From: Cupriavidus nantongensis
GTDB taxonomy: Bacteria > Pseudomonadota > Gammaproteobacteria > Burkholderiales > Burkholderiaceae
Direction: 5' to 3'
Assembly (NCBI RefSeq): GCF_001598055.1
Contig: NZ_CP014844.1
Location: forward strand, 2,100,967 to 2,164,966
DNA length: 64,000 nt
Position 1 is the first letter of the stretch; every line of letters begins with the position of its first letter. Of this stretch, positions 41,516 through 49,747 are shown in pieces. The notes under the pieces were generated by a model. It saw only the letters and a list, made by a program, of their open reading frames with translations, was not told where the DNA came from and did no database searches. The translations under genes and the position numbers were made by a program.

Positions 41516-42745
41516 ATGGCAGAAGGCACGAATACACCTCCATTCCTGCTCGTTCGGGTCCAGGATGATTTGCACGGCGCTCACGTCACGGAGCGCGGTT
41601 TGCGGCTTAAATACGAACGAGATTCAGAGTTCGCCGAGTACCGAAATACGCTGCACTGGTCTGTCAATTGTGCAGTCGCAGATCACCCGTATGGACGCTT
41701 CAACGAAACAACTGACGGGAGTCTGATTGGAAAGATCGTAATCATCGCGGATCCGAGAGAACTACCTGTGCCTGCAGGCTTGGGAGAGGTTGATACTTGG
41801 TACCGGATGGATGCCTCACCACGATTGGATGGGAGTCTGGATCGAGGGCTGGACGTTGGGAAGAATGCGACCATCATCGCCCCGGTAGGTACGGCGGTCC
41901 CAGATGGTACAAAGGTCATTCATTACGAAGGTGGGATTGCCGAACGCAATGCCGCGATCAGCCAGGTACTTAGCTCCTCTGGGATCGAACCACGCATCGC
42001 GGGGATGTGGTCGTGGCAGAACACCGAGGGAATAGGCCGGTGGGCGACAGACACTGCCGACAGAGTCTATGGATCTCGCGCCGAGGACATCCATATCGGG
42101 CCGCATAGCAGCAGCGTCGACGATGCGATAGAGGCCGGTGCGCGACTTGGCGCTATGGTTAAAAGATTCGAGACCGACCGCCTGTACACGCTAGGAGACG
42201 GCGCTGAAGTACCGATGTACGGCTTGATCACTGCGCGCATACATGGGCAACGTGAGACGCTTAATGTCATTCTCGACGGAATGACTCCGGACGAGAGGAG
42301 TCGCAGCGGCGCATACTACGAATGGCGCCTCTCTTCACTTTCGCAACTCGAAGAGAGGGCCTCGACTATCAATGAAAATTGGCGGACGCATTTGGAAGGA
42401 GTGGATGAGCTTCTTCCGCGAGCGCCGCTGCCGATGGCACCGCCTCCACTGCCGTTGGCGCCGCCTCCACTGCCGATGACACCACCGCCGCTGCCGTTGG
42501 CACTTACGTCGCCTTCAATGGCGATCCCGACCAAACCACACGGTCTGTTCATCGGAAGAGTTTTGGGAATCGCGGATGGAATGGTCACCCAAAAGGTGGG
42601 GCGCGCTGGCGAAACTGTCACGCACCGGATAGCGGATCTGTCCGGGCCGGTCACGGTGGGCGAGATCACTGAAATTGCCTACAAGGATGGCAAAGGCGTC
42701 GTGCGGGAGCAAGACCGTGGTCAAGCGCGTGGCGTTGATCGCTGA
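41516..42745 (+). CDS. Unknown N-terminal domain, polyproline linker and KfrB module
   Basis: A 409-aa protein. Residues 1-290 form a domain that I cannot name (LLVRVQDDLHGAHVTERGLR, NTLHWSVNCAVADHPYGRFN, KIVIIADPRELPVPAGLGEV); the compact globular look, a possible effector-like fold, and single cysteine at about 52 are all that can be said. Residues about 303-335 are a regular proline linker (units of APPPLPL and MTPPPLP). The KfrB module (HGLFIGRVLGIADGMVTQKV, GRAGETVTHRIADLSGPVTV) is almost a copy of the tail of the preceding large protein. The linker makes the modular build very plain. Confidence 0.65.
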   Translation: MAEGTNTPPFLLVRVQDDLHGAHVTERGLRLKYERDSEFAEYRNTLHWSVNCAVADHPYGRFNETTDGSLIGKIVIIADPRELPVPAGLGEVDTWYRMDASPRLDGSLDRGLDVGKNATIIAPVGTAVPDGTKVIHYEGGIAERNAAISQVLSSSGIEPRIAGMWSWQNTEGIGRWATDTADRVYGSRAEDIHIGPHSSSVDDAIEAGARLGAMVKRFETDRLYTLGDGAEVPMYGLITARIHGQRETLNVILDGMTPDERSRSGAYYEWRLSSLSQLEERASTINENWRTHLEGVDELLPRAPLPMAPPPLPLAPPPLPMTPPPLPLALTSPSMAIPTKPHGLFIGRVLGIADGMVTQKVGRAGETVTHRIADLSGPVTVGEITEIAYKDGKGVVREQDRGQARGVDR

Positions 42746-42796
42746 ATGCAGCGCACCGGAAATTGGAACATTTGAGAACCAGAAGAAGAGGCAGCC

Positions 42797-44482
42797 ATGA
42801 TCGACGGCTACTACATCAAGAGAATCGGGCAAAACCGTGGGGCACCCAGAGTTTGGCTGGATCGTCAGACGGAGCGTGCCGGCTTTGAACCTGGCCAGCG
42901 CTATGACGTTGTCGTCCAGGGACGCACAGTTGTGCTGCAGGCGAATCCTGACGGAAGCCGCGTCGTATCCAGCAAAAAAGATGGCGAGAAGACCAATCCG
43001 GTCATCGACTTGAATTCACGCGAGTTGCTCGCGTTGTTCGATGGCATGAGTTCGATTCGGGTCGCGGTCCAGCAGGGGAAAATCTACCTGTTGCCTCTGG
43101 CATCCGAACTGAAGAAGCAGGAGCGCTTCGGCCGGCTACGGGAGAAGCTAGAGGCTGGTGATCCGTTGGCCGTGGGGAGCCTTTCGCACGGTGGCGGAAT
43201 CTTGTCCCATGCAATCCATTCGGGCCTGAAGGCATCCGGTGTCGAAAACAGATTGGCCTTCGCGAACGAGATTCGCGAGGAGCTACTAGAGCATGCGGCG
43301 GCCCATAACGACGCATGGGACGAGAACACCGTGCCCTTCTCCGCGCCCCTGCAGGAGCTTGCCTTTGATGAGCGCGGTGTTGCCAACATTCCCAAGGTCG
43401 AGATCCTCGAAATGGGACTGCCCTGCAGCGGCGAATCGCGTGCTGGGAAGGCCAAGCGGGGATTGTCCAACGGCGAAGCGCATCCCGATGTCGGCCACCT
43501 GGTTGTCGGCGCGTTGATTATCTTGAGCAAAGCGAATCCGGCAGCCGTTGTCTTTGAGCAAGTGCCCACCTACGCCACCAGCGCGAGCGCCAATATTCTG
43601 CGCAACCAATTGCGTGACATGGGGTACGTGTGCCATGAGCGCTTGCTCCGAGGCAGCGAATGGGGCGCCCTGGAGGATCGCACTCGTTGGTGCATGGTCG
43701 CAGTGAGCGAAGGCATCGAATTCGACTTTGATCAACTTCAGCCGCCTGGCCGTAGCCAGCAGAAACTTGGGGACGTACTTGAGAACGTTCCGGAGGATCA
43801 TCCATCGTGGTCGGCCATGGCCGGGCTCCGAGCAAAGGAGATTCGCGATCGTGAGAATGGCAAGAACTTTGCGATGCAGATCTTCGATCCCGATAGCGAG
43901 CATGTCGGCACAATCACGAAGGGGTACGCTAAGGTCCGAAGCACCGATCCGAAATTGCGCCACCCGAGCGACCCCAATTTACTCAGGCAATTCCTTCCGA
44001 GTGAGCACGCCAGAATTAAAGGTGTGCCGGAGCATCTCGTGGACGGTGTGTCCGCTACGGTGGCCCACGAGATCCTCGGCCAAGGCGTTGTGTACCCGCC
44101 TTTTGTCGGCGTTGGGAAGCACCTGGGCGAGTCGCTCGAATCAGTGGTTCCCGGCCGTCGGCCAGCACGGAGATCGGCCGTGATCGTCAACGATGATGAC
44201 GCGCCACTCTCAGCCGAGGTGCGGATTGCCGCGCTCGCTGCGGAGGTGGTTGCAGAGCTGAAGAAGCCCAACATGCAGGCCAGCACCTATTACGGTCGGA
44301 TCGTCGCGGCTGATCGCGACGTGTTCATCATGGATGTTGGGAGGCAGTCCGGCATTGTGCTTGAGCGTGACGCGCTGGATCGAGCGCCCAAGCTGGGTGA
44401 AAACGTCCGCGTGGTATGCCGGGAAGGCCGAGCGGTTGTCGAGGCGCAGGTGAAGCCCGTGCAAATGGCGTTGGGCTTGTAG
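42797..44482 (+). CDS. C5-cytosine DNA methyltransferase-like protein with KfrB-like tail
   Basis: A 561-aa protein (ribosome site GAAGAGG). Residues about 1-100 include an AbrB/SpoVT-like DNA-binding fold (GYYIKRIGQNRGAPRVWLDR ... ERAGFEPGQRYDVVVQGRTV). The methyltransferase core follows: motif I-like GSLSHGGGILSHAIHSGL near 127, the catalytic PC in LPCSGESRAG (Cys210), a motif VI variant EQVPTY (usual ENV) and, near 420, the FLPSEHARIKGVPEHLVDGV / AHEILGQGVV stretch that matches motifs IX-X. The tail (STYYGRIVAADRDVFIMDVG) is a diverged KfrB module. It could mask the element from restriction. Altered motif VI and the first Gly-rich motif leave activity uncertain. Confidence 0.75.
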   Translation: MIDGYYIKRIGQNRGAPRVWLDRQTERAGFEPGQRYDVVVQGRTVVLQANPDGSRVVSSKKDGEKTNPVIDLNSRELLALFDGMSSIRVAVQQGKIYLLPLASELKKQERFGRLREKLEAGDPLAVGSLSHGGGILSHAIHSGLKASGVENRLAFANEIREELLEHAAAHNDAWDENTVPFSAPLQELAFDERGVANIPKVEILEMGLPCSGESRAGKAKRGLSNGEAHPDVGHLVVGALIILSKANPAAVVFEQVPTYATSASANILRNQLRDMGYVCHERLLRGSEWGALEDRTRWCMVAVSEGIEFDFDQLQPPGRSQQKLGDVLENVPEDHPSWSAMAGLRAKEIRDRENGKNFAMQIFDPDSEHVGTITKGYAKVRSTDPKLRHPSDPNLLRQFLPSEHARIKGVPEHLVDGVSATVAHEILGQGVVYPPFVGVGKHLGESLESVVPGRRPARRSAVIVNDDDAPLSAEVRIAALAAEVVAELKKPNMQASTYYGRIVAADRDVFIMDVGRQSGIVLERDALDRAPKLGENVRVVCREGRAVVEAQVKPVQMALGL

Positions 44483-44587
44483 TGGTTCGCGGAGCTATCC
44501 GACATGGCCTGGGCATCGAGCGAGGCCAGAGTACGGCCAAACGCTGACCTAAACCGCTGAAATCGGTCCTTCACCAAGCTCGCAGAA

Positions 44588-45415
44588 ATGGGTACGCAGC
44601 AAGCGGCTCTTTCGGTCGATGAGTGCAAGAGAGCGGTCATCGACTTTTGCCAAAGGTACCCAATTGCGCTCACAATTGGGTACGTGATCAGAGACAAGCA
44701 GGAGGATGCCCTTGGAATCCCAGAAGCCACAAAAGAACGCGCCGGCACCATTGCAGGAGCCTACTTTCCTGCAAGACGTCGAGTCGCCCTCGCAGTTTCC
44801 AACATTCGTGGTACGCAAGACGTTGAACGAACGCTGCGCCACGAACTCCTCGGACACCTTGGAATCAATACTTTCTCGGCAATTGACAAGCGAGCCCTAC
44901 TCGCCGGGATCGCAGAGGCCCGAGAGCAGCCAGGCTTAATTGATCTGTGGCGCGACGCGGAGCGCGAGTATCCGCATGAGCCTGTCGGGAGACAGGCTGA
45001 AGAGGTGTTTGCCTCCGCCTGCGAGTTGATTTCGCCTGACTGGTACCGCCGCGCGCCGGCTGGACAGCTAGCCTTCGCCGAAGTGTGTGAGAACCGGAAG
45101 CGCCCGATGTCACTGCAGGACCTGGTGGACATTGCAGCACTGGTAGCGGATGGACTGCACCGGGGCGAACGGCATCAACAAATCTTCCCAGTCCGAGACA
45201 ACGATCAATTCTGCGAGGGCTCGTATGTTGGCCCCGTCCTGAAGATCGATGGTCCGGTTGCTTTGCAGCGCATCAATCGACAAGGGGAAGTTGTGAGGCA
45301 CAGCCTCGTCGCACTCTCCGAGACGGTCGAAGTGGGCAAGATAGTTCAGATCAGCTACAAGGATGGCCTCGGGCGTGTCAGCACGCTGGGCCCGGCTCGC
45401 GGAGTTGAGCGGTGA
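44588..45415 (+). CDS. HExxH-type metallopeptidase-like protein with KfrB module
   Basis: A 275-aa protein. Residues 15-130 hold an alpha/beta region with the motif TLRHELLGHLGINTF (about residue 84), a HExxH zinc-binding pattern; a downstream Glu/His third ligand cannot be fixed by eye. The preceding ARRRVALAVSNIRGTQDVER strand fits the edge strand of such peptidase folds. The KfrB module ends the protein (EGSYVGPVLKIDGPVALQRI, NRQGEVVRHSLVALSETVEV). Last intact gene of the accessory region, immediately left of the ligase fragment and the palindrome. Confidence 0.68.
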   Translation: MGTQQAALSVDECKRAVIDFCQRYPIALTIGYVIRDKQEDALGIPEATKERAGTIAGAYFPARRRVALAVSNIRGTQDVERTLRHELLGHLGINTFSAIDKRALLAGIAEAREQPGLIDLWRDAEREYPHEPVGRQAEEVFASACELISPDWYRRAPAGQLAFAEVCENRKRPMSLQDLVDIAALVADGLHRGERHQQIFPVRDNDQFCEGSYVGPVLKIDGPVALQRINRQGEVVRHSLVALSETVEVGKIVQISYKDGLGRVSTLGPARGVER

Positions 45416-45481
45416 TGCGCTGAGTCTTTGGGCGAAGTTTTTGGTACGCTCCTCGAATCAGAACGCGCATTCGTTACTGCC

Positions 45482-45751
45482 ATGGTCCGCAGGCAAACCA
45501 CGACGATATCGCTCGCAGACGTTTTCCCCATGTTGGCCGAGCGCAGCAAGGTGCTGCCGCGTACCGGTGTTTGGTCCTTCGAGCCGAAGTTCGACGGGTA
45601 CCGCATGCTCGCCACGCGTGACGCCCTGAAAACGCGGGGCGGCGCGGATGCGACGCGCTGGTTTCCGGAGCTTGTTCACGCCCTCTCTGCCCTTCCTGCT
45701 GGCCACCACATCATTGACGGTGAGGTGTGTTCTGTTGGGTGTAGTTTGTGA
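45482..45751 (+). pseudogene. ATP-dependent DNA ligase (LigD type), N-terminal fragment, left copy
   Basis: About 83 residues of a ligase with the adenylation motif FEPKFDGYRMLA (the Lys is the nucleotide-binding residue) and HIIDGEVC at its end. At the next base the reading runs into the inserted recombinase element and stops a few codons later (SVGCSL). Everything after motif DGEV is missing, so it cannot make a ligase. ATG 45482 is the start; the frame opens at 45428. The right-hand flank of the palindrome carries a homologous but clearly different fragment cut at the same place. Confidence 0.8.
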
Positions 45752-45759
45752 GTTTACTT

Positions 45760-45803
45760 CTCTCTGATATCGTCAGGCCTCAGGCGGAAAATATCGGAGA
45801 GAG
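45760..45803. repeat. Candidate recombination site at the left end of the element
   Basis: CTCTCTGATAT (45760-45770), a 20-bp spacer and ATATCGGAGAGAG (45791-45803) form an imperfect inverted repeat, the arm layout of a tyrosine recombinase core site. The mirrored copy is at 48617-48660. It lies about 32 bp inside the palindrome end. The exact crossover position cannot be read from the sequence. Confidence 0.45.
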
Positions 45804-45949
45804 CTTGGGGATAGCTGCTGCAGACAACCCGGAATTCTCTCGACGGCGGTGGATCGATGCGCGCGACGACCTCCCACGACTACCGAACTGACAGTCCTAG
45901 CCTTAAATAAAAGGGCCGTGAAGCTTTGGCGGCCCCCCTGACGGCACCC

Positions 45950-47125
45950 ATGCGACTTCTGTTCAGCACTCCCAGCTTCACATATGCAGGCTATCCGCGG
46001 CCAGGGCTTCCGATCATCGTCGGCGATGACATGCGTCCGCTGCAGCCGGTTCAAGACTTTATTGTGTGGAAGCTTCTGGGGCAAGGAAAGCATCTAAGCT
46101 TACTAACATGGGAAGACTACGGTCGCCGGCTATGGGACTTCTTCTCGTTTCTAGGCGCCAACGGTTTAGACTGGGACGAACCGTGCAGAGAGCCAGGCAA
46201 GAGCCCGCTGGCCAGATACCGCAACTGGTCTCTCGTTGAACTGAAACTTAGCCCGAAGACGGTGAACGGTCGTCTCCGGATCGTTTGTGAGTTCTACGAA
46301 TGGGCAGGTAGAAATGGACTCATCGACGGGGTGCCATTTGGCTACTTGGCGACTCGGCGGGTCACGCATAATGACCTTCTGACGCATGCGCGAAGCGATG
46401 CAAGTACCGTCAGTCGTCCTGATCTTCTAATCAGGGAGCCCTCTCTGCTACCAGAGTTCCTCTCGAAGGAGCAACTGAGGGTGTGCCGCTGCGCGCGTGC
46501 GAATGCAAGCACCATGCTGCTTTTCGACTTGGCCGCCCGAGTCGGCCTCCGCTCATGCGAGGCACGAACCTTCCCGCTCAAATACGTTTTCAATCCGGCA
46601 GCACGCGCGGACTGCCTGCCGAGCCAGATGATCCGTGTGAGGCTCGATCCGCGAGATATGTGGCTCAAGTTCAACAAGCCCCGGGACGTGGATATCCCCT
46701 ACTCGCTCATGGAGAACATGTATTCGTACACGCTGTTCGAGCGAAACAGGCTTTCTGCGAATGGTGACGCTCGTGTCGAGTGTCTGGTGCTAAACGTCTA
46801 TGGCAAGCCGTACACCAGGTCGGCCATAACTGAGGCATTCAAAGGACTCTCTGCACAGGTCGGGTTTCGAGTGCGCGCACACATGCTTCGCCACAGCTAT
46901 GCAGTCCATACCCTTGCGCGCCTTCGAAAGGAACAGAATTTCCACGGAGAACCCTTGTTGTACGTGCGCGACCGGCTCGGCCACAGCAGCGTCGACACAA
47001 CAATGATCTACCTACGCCAAGTCAACCAGTTGGCAAGTAGTCTTGTGCTCGCGCTCGAGCACGAGTTCGACGAGCTCTTCGGCATCGCGAGCGATCAAGA
47101 CGAAGAAGGATTGCGACGTGCCTAG
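45950..47125 (+). CDS. Tyrosine recombinase, left copy
   Basis: A 391-aa site-specific recombinase (ATG 45950; TTG 45926 would add 8 residues). The N-terminal SAM-like core-binding domain occupies about residues 25-120 (LSLLTWEDYGRRLWDFFSFL, NWSLVELKLSPKTVNGRLRI). Catalytic residues: Arg in ARVGLRSCEARTF (about 200), the box HMLRHSYAVHTL (about 310), RDRLGHSSVDTTMIYLRQ with the nucleophile Tyr354. It is identical to the minus-strand copy. It probably excises, inserts or inverts the element of which it is the only gene, and its target seems to be the ligase motif. Confidence 0.9.
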   Translation: MRLLFSTPSFTYAGYPRPGLPIIVGDDMRPLQPVQDFIVWKLLGQGKHLSLLTWEDYGRRLWDFFSFLGANGLDWDEPCREPGKSPLARYRNWSLVELKLSPKTVNGRLRIVCEFYEWAGRNGLIDGVPFGYLATRRVTHNDLLTHARSDASTVSRPDLLIREPSLLPEFLSKEQLRVCRCARANASTMLLFDLAARVGLRSCEARTFPLKYVFNPAARADCLPSQMIRVRLDPRDMWLKFNKPRDVDIPYSLMENMYSYTLFERNRLSANGDARVECLVLNVYGKPYTRSAITEAFKGLSAQVGFRVRAHMLRHSYAVHTLARLRKEQNFHGEPLLYVRDRLGHSSVDTTMIYLRQVNQLASSLVLALEHEFDELFGIASDQDEEGLRRA

Positions 47126-47294
47126 AGCGAAGAACTACGCCATTGCAGCGGGGACTTCGCGGCCAGACCCAGCTATCGAGAAAAGCCGCTTCACACGGAA
47201 GTCGGCGCTTAGCGCCGACTTCCGTGTGAAGCGGCTTTTCTCGATAGCTGGGTCTGGCCGCGAAGTCCCCGCTGCAATGGCGTAGTTCTTCGCT

Positions 47295-48470
47295 CTAGGC
47301 ACGTCGCAATCCTTCTTCGTCTTGATCGCTCGCGATGCCGAAGAGCTCGTCGAACTCGTGCTCGAGCGCGAGCACAAGACTACTTGCCAACTGGTTGACT
47401 TGGCGTAGGTAGATCATTGTTGTGTCGACGCTGCTGTGGCCGAGCCGGTCGCGCACGTACAACAAGGGTTCTCCGTGGAAATTCTGTTCCTTTCGAAGGC
47501 GCGCAAGGGTATGGACTGCATAGCTGTGGCGAAGCATGTGTGCGCGCACTCGAAACCCGACCTGTGCAGAGAGTCCTTTGAATGCCTCAGTTATGGCCGA
47601 CCTGGTGTACGGCTTGCCATAGACGTTTAGCACCAGACACTCGACACGAGCGTCACCATTCGCAGAAAGCCTGTTTCGCTCGAACAGCGTGTACGAATAC
47701 ATGTTCTCCATGAGCGAGTAGGGGATATCCACGTCCCGGGGCTTGTTGAACTTGAGCCACATATCTCGCGGATCGAGCCTCACACGGATCATCTGGCTCG
47801 GCAGGCAGTCCGCGCGTGCTGCCGGATTGAAAACGTATTTGAGCGGGAAGGTTCGTGCCTCGCATGAGCGGAGGCCGACTCGGGCGGCCAAGTCGAAAAG
47901 CAGCATGGTGCTTGCATTCGCACGCGCGCAGCGGCACACCCTCAGTTGCTCCTTCGAGAGGAACTCTGGTAGCAGAGAGGGCTCCCTGATTAGAAGATCA
48001 GGACGACTGACGGTACTTGCATCGCTTCGCGCATGCGTCAGAAGGTCATTATGCGTGACCCGCCGAGTCGCCAAGTAGCCAAATGGCACCCCGTCGATGA
48101 GTCCATTTCTACCTGCCCATTCGTAGAACTCACAAACGATCCGGAGACGACCGTTCACCGTCTTCGGGCTAAGTTTCAGTTCAACGAGAGACCAGTTGCG
48201 GTATCTGGCCAGCGGGCTCTTGCCTGGCTCTCTGCACGGTTCGTCCCAGTCTAAACCGTTGGCGCCTAGAAACGAGAAGAAGTCCCATAGCCGGCGACCG
48301 TAGTCTTCCCATGTTAGTAAGCTTAGATGCTTTCCTTGCCCCAGAAGCTTCCACACAATAAAGTCTTGAACCGGCTGCAGCGGACGCATGTCATCGCCGA
48401 CGATGATCGGAAGCCCTGGCCGCGGATAGCCTGCATATGTGAAGCTGGGAGTGCTGAACAGAAGTCGCAT
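47295..48470 (-). CDS. Tyrosine recombinase, right copy
   Basis: Mirror image of the gene at 45950-47125, identical in every base and so in protein (same Arg, HxLRH and Tyr354). The two copies converge; 169 bp of palindrome lie between their stops. Transcripts from both would be complementary over the full length and could form long double-stranded RNA or block one another. Confidence 0.9.
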   Translation of the reverse strand: MRLLFSTPSFTYAGYPRPGLPIIVGDDMRPLQPVQDFIVWKLLGQGKHLSLLTWEDYGRRLWDFFSFLGANGLDWDEPCREPGKSPLARYRNWSLVELKLSPKTVNGRLRIVCEFYEWAGRNGLIDGVPFGYLATRRVTHNDLLTHARSDASTVSRPDLLIREPSLLPEFLSKEQLRVCRCARANASTMLLFDLAARVGLRSCEARTFPLKYVFNPAARADCLPSQMIRVRLDPRDMWLKFNKPRDVDIPYSLMENMYSYTLFERNRLSANGDARVECLVLNVYGKPYTRSAITEAFKGLSAQVGFRVRAHMLRHSYAVHTLARLRKEQNFHGEPLLYVRDRLGHSSVDTTMIYLRQVNQLASSLVLALEHEFDELFGIASDQDEEGLRRA

Positions 48471-48668
48471 GGGTGCCGTCAGGGGGGCCGCCAAAGCTTC
48501 ACGGCCCTTTTATTTAAGGCTAGGACTGTCAGTTCGGTAGTCGTGGGAGGTCGTCGCGCGCATCGATCCACCGCCGTCGAGAGAATTCCGGGTTGTCTGC
48601 AGCAGCTATCCCCAAGCTCTCTCCGATATTTTCCGCCTGAGGCCTGACGATATCAGAGAGAAGTAAAC

Positions 48669-48944
48669 TCACAAACTACACCCAACAGAACAAACCTCAC
48701 CGTCCAGGATGCCGCCGGCGGGCAGGCTGGCCAACGCGTCGACCAGCTCGGGAAACCAGGTCGTGGCGTCAGCCCCGTTTTTGGATTTCAGCCGCGGCGC
48801 GCCGCCAGTGGTGGCCAGCATGCGGTACCCGTCGAACTTGATCTCATAGTGCCAACCTGGCTCGCGCGGGATAGTCTTGCGCTCGCTCAGTAGCATGGGC
48901 TGCAACTCGTCTAACGTCGGAGCCGTCGGTAGCCAGCTGGCCAT
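48669..48944 (-). pseudogene. ATP-dependent DNA ligase (LigD type), N-terminal fragment, right copy
   Basis: Reads ASWLPTAPTLDELQPMLLSE, then HYEIKFDGYRMLA (nucleotide-binding Lys) and GGILDGEVC, after which it enters the palindrome and stops. It is broken at the same codon as the left fragment, but the two differ throughout (EIKFDG against EPKFDG, ILDGEV against IIDGEV), so they come from two different ligase genes. The start ATG 48944 follows the DUF2188 stop by 4 bp, an operon arrangement seen with Ku/LigD-type genes. Confidence 0.8.
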
Positions 48945-48948
48945 GGCT

Positions 48949-49170
48949 TCAGCCCGGGATGTCGCGCGGGTCGTTGCCGAACGAGTTTCGCTCTCGAATC
49001 TTGCCGTCGCGGCCGTGGATAAACAGCTCCACCTGTTTCAGCTTGGCGCGCTCGGTCCCTGCGGCCACAGCTTCCTCCTGAGTGTCGTACGTCTCCCGGC
49101 CGTTACCGCCCTCGGTCTCTACGGCCCAGCGGTCGTCGGCGGGCACTACGTGGATGTCTTGTCCGGGCAT
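48949..49170 (-). CDS. DUF2188 domain protein
   Basis: A 73-aa protein with ATG 49170 (ribosome site GGAGA). The sequence QDIHVVPADDRWAVETEGGN, TYDTQEEAVAAGTERAKLKQ and VELFIHGRDGKIRERNSFGN is the DUF2188 pattern of small three-strand/one-helix proteins ('hVvp..g.W.V...g......T..eA...a...Ak......l.ih..dGki.e...yG.dP'). It heads a unit with the broken ligase. Function is unknown; the longer frame to 49398 is not used. Confidence 0.8.
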   Translation of the reverse strand: MPGQDIHVVPADDRWAVETEGGNGRETYDTQEEAVAAGTERAKLKQVELFIHGRDGKIRERNSFGNDPRDIPG

Positions 49171-49292
49171 GGCTGTCTCCTGAAGTTTATGGAGCCAGTC
49201 TCTTCCGCGGCGGATGCTGCCGGTATCGGGCGCCGTCCGACAAACCTCCAACTGTATGGATATACAGTCCGCCATGACCGGCGGGGCCACAA

Positions 49293-49319
49293 GCAAAAAG
49301 CCCGCGCGTGGCGGGCTTT
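49293..49319 (-). terminator. Terminator of the toxin-antitoxin pair
   Basis: On the minus strand an 8-bp stem AAGCCCGC/GCGGGCTT is followed by TTTTTGC, just 21 bp after the toxin stop. It is a typical intrinsic terminator. Confidence 0.7.
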
Positions 49320-49339
49320 GGAGCGGTGCGGCTTCCAGC

Positions 49340-49747
49340 CTACTCTTCGGTGTCGTTCGCGTCCGTGTACTCGGCGAGCGAGAAGAGCAGGGTGGCAAAA
49401 TCGGACAGAGACAGTTCCTTCTTGGTCAGGTCGACCATCATCTCTTCGAGTTCAGGCGAGCGCTGCACGGTAATGCCATGCAGCTCGAGGAAAGTCAGGC
49501 AGGTAACTAGGCCGGTGCGCTTGTTACCGTCGATGAAGCAGTGACCATGCCCGATGGCCTGCGCATAGGTCGCTGCGATTTCGAAGATGTCATCCACGCC
49601 AGCGTAATGCTGGGCGGTGGCCACTCTACCGAGAGCGCCTTCGAGGCGCTCTGGGATCTCACCGGGACGGCCAGGCTCCGTGCGCAGGATCAGGTCGTGA
49701 ATCGCGCGGACCTGGTCGGCCGATATCTCGATGAACTCGCCGTTCAT
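49340..49747 (-). CDS. doc: Doc-type Fic-fold toxin (death-on-curing)
   Basis: A 135-aa Fic/Doc-family protein. The active-site motif reads GHCFIDGNKRTGLVTCLTFL (about residues 68-87), matching the Doc form HxFxDGNKR, where Doc uses the lysine-bearing variant to phosphorylate EF-Tu. Start MNGEFIEISADQVRAIHDLI and the internal RLEGALGRVATAQHYAGVDD segment match Doc. Its ATG overlaps the upstream antitoxin stop (ATGA). Confidence 0.85.
   Translation of the reverse strand: MNGEFIEISADQVRAIHDLILRTEPGRPGEIPERLEGALGRVATAQHYAGVDDIFEIAATYAQAIGHGHCFIDGNKRTGLVTCLTFLELHGITVQRSPELEEMMVDLTKKELSLSDFATLLFSLAEYTDANDTEE

Larger units (their letters stand above)
45728..48692. repeat. Perfect 2,965-bp palindrome of two tail-to-tail recombinase elements
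   Basis: Every base from 45728 to 48692 mirrors its partner around T47210 (position x pairs with 94420 - x). The arms are 1,482 bp each with a single-base centre. Mirrored landmarks checked: both recombinase genes, both leader regions, and both ends; the first mismatch is 45727/48693. Outside it, both flanks read the ligase motif GACGGTGAGGT and then diverge. The centre is GTCGGCGCT-T-AGCGCCGAC. Such a perfect palindrome is physically unstable in most cells, so either it is very young or it is an assembly or joining artefact. Confidence 0.9.

Noticed and set aside
47043..47377. Mirrored 80-codon frames across the palindrome centre
   Set aside because: They use the wrong frame at the end of both recombinase genes and exist only because of the mirror symmetry.
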